Under the pieces are notes generated by a model that saw nothing but the letters and a program-made list of their open reading frames with translations, had not been told where the DNA came from and did not search any database. Of a DNA stretch of 6,340 bases, positions 5,734 to 6,340 are shown piece after piece (position 1 is the first letter of the stretch; each line of letters opens with the position of its first letter). Made by a program: the position numbers and the translations under genes. Source of the stretch: an uncultured Oscillospiraceae bacterium (lineage in GTDB: Bacteria; Bacillota; Clostridia; Oscillospirales; Oscillospiraceae); the NCBI GenBank assembly GCA_949093475.1, contig CARXAY010000043.1, positions 2,676 through 9,015 of the forward strand, written 5' to 3'.

Positions 5734-6340
5734 ATGCCCCGTCTGGCTTTCAAGTGCCCTCACATAAAGAGCGGGACGAACTCCTCCGCCCACCTGGAAA
5801 ACTACGTTGGCTACATCGCCACCCGCAAGGGTGTGGAGAAGGTCAGCGGCAGCCAAGCCAGTAAACCCGCTACACCGAAACAGGTGGCGATGGTCAAGCA
5901 GCTCGTCCGGGAATTCCCGCTGAGCAAAGGTCTCTTCGAGTACGAGGACTACCTGGTGGCGCCCACCCGTGGAAACGCCTCCGAATTTATCAGCCGCGCC
6001 ATCGAGGACAATCTGAATCAGGTAGCCAAGAAGGAGAACTACCTCCAGTACATCGCCCAGCGTCCTCACGCGGAGCGGCTGGGCTCCCACGGCCTCTTCA
6101 CTGGAGAGGATGACGAGCTGGTGCTGAGCCGGATTGCCTCGGAGGTAGCCAGTCACCCTGGCACAGTATGGTTGCCAATCCTCTCTCTGCGGAGGGAGGA
6201 TGCCCAGCGGCTGGGTTATGATAACGCCAAACGATGGAGGGAGTTACTCTCCGCATCGGCGCCCAAGTTGGCCGAGGCCATGAAGATCCCGCTGAGCCAA
6301 TTCCGCTGGTACGCTGCCTTTCACAACGAAGGCCACCATC
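5734..6340 (+). CDS. MobP3-type relaxase, N-terminal part (3' end outside window)
   Basis: The first 202 codons of a conjugative relaxase are present and the frame runs off the window. Relaxases cut one strand at oriT, stay covalently bound to the 5' end and lead it through the secretion channel. Residues 20-35 (HLENYVGYIATRKGVE) match the N-terminal motif of MobP2/MobP3 relaxases, with Y24 or Y27 as the probable nucleophile. The window ends inside FHNEGHH at 196-202, the start of the HUH metal-binding motif III, with H197 and H201 as likely ligands and the final His expected just beyond. A helical segment (about 105-170) lies between them, including RLGSHGLFTGEDDELVLSR. AGGCGG at 5719-5724 is 9 nt before the ATG. 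The MobP3 name rests on remembered family patterns, while the relaxase call itself is firm. Confidence 0.9.
   Translation, partial: MPRLAFKCPHIKSGTNSSAHLENYVGYIATRKGVEKVSGSQASKPATPKQVAMVKQLVREFPLSKGLFEYEDYLVAPTRGNASEFISRAIEDNLNQVAKKENYLQYIAQRPHAERLGSHGLFTGEDDELVLSRIASEVASHPGTVWLPILSLRREDAQRLGYDNAKRWRELLSASAPKLAEAMKIPLSQFRWYAAFHNEGHH

Noticed and set aside
5202..6156. Overlapping minus-strand open frames across the accessory and relaxase genes
   Set aside because: The + strand frames show ribbon-helix-helix and HUH relaxase motifs with sensible starts, so the antisense frames are shadows.

Overview
The window looks like part of an integrative and conjugative element (ICE) of the Tn1549 / clostridial CTn type. 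The host is probably a GC-rich Firmicute of the gut Clostridia (an Oscillospiraceae/Ruminococcaceae-like host). That host call is an inference from base composition, strong AGGAGG-type ribosome binding sites and the gene families; no marker gene fixes a species. All genes are on the + strand and tightly packed, and no rRNA, tRNA, CRISPR array or insertion sequence was seen.

Region 1 (1-3020) is the end of a transfer operon. It holds the C-terminal part of a VirB4-family secretion ATPase (CD1110-like), then a membrane-anchored NlpC/P60 cell-wall hydrolase (CD1108-like). A small DUF6103-like protein follows, then an acidic 348-residue protein of unknown function whose first codons overlap the gene before it. 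The genes are joined by 1-nt and 14-nt overlaps or an 11-nt gap, which suggests one transcript.

Region 2 (3021-5056) is a self-contained DNA-damage cassette. It has a consensus-like sigma-A promoter with an extended -10, and a LexA/DinR-type operator that overlaps the -35. A UvrX/UmuC-like Y-family polymerase with a clamp-binding QLDLF motif comes next, then a YolD-like partner in ATGA overlap, and finally a strong intrinsic terminator.

Region 3 (5057-5303) is non-coding and is the best candidate for the origin of transfer. A GC-rich inverted repeat is followed on the minus strand, 9 nt later, by TATCCTGC, the nick-site core known from RP4-type (MOBP) origins. A second, perfect 10-bp palindrome and short GGGGTC-containing repeats lie next to it. 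Region 4 (5304-6340) holds a ribbon-helix-helix accessory protein and the N-terminal 202 residues of a MobP3-type relaxase, which the window end cuts inside its HUH metal-binding motif.

Together these encode relaxosome and oriT (right), part of the secretion channel and wall-opening enzyme (left), and an SOS-responsive translesion polymerase unit directly beside oriT. If the nick is where proposed, the polymerase/YolD cassette would be the first DNA to enter a recipient.
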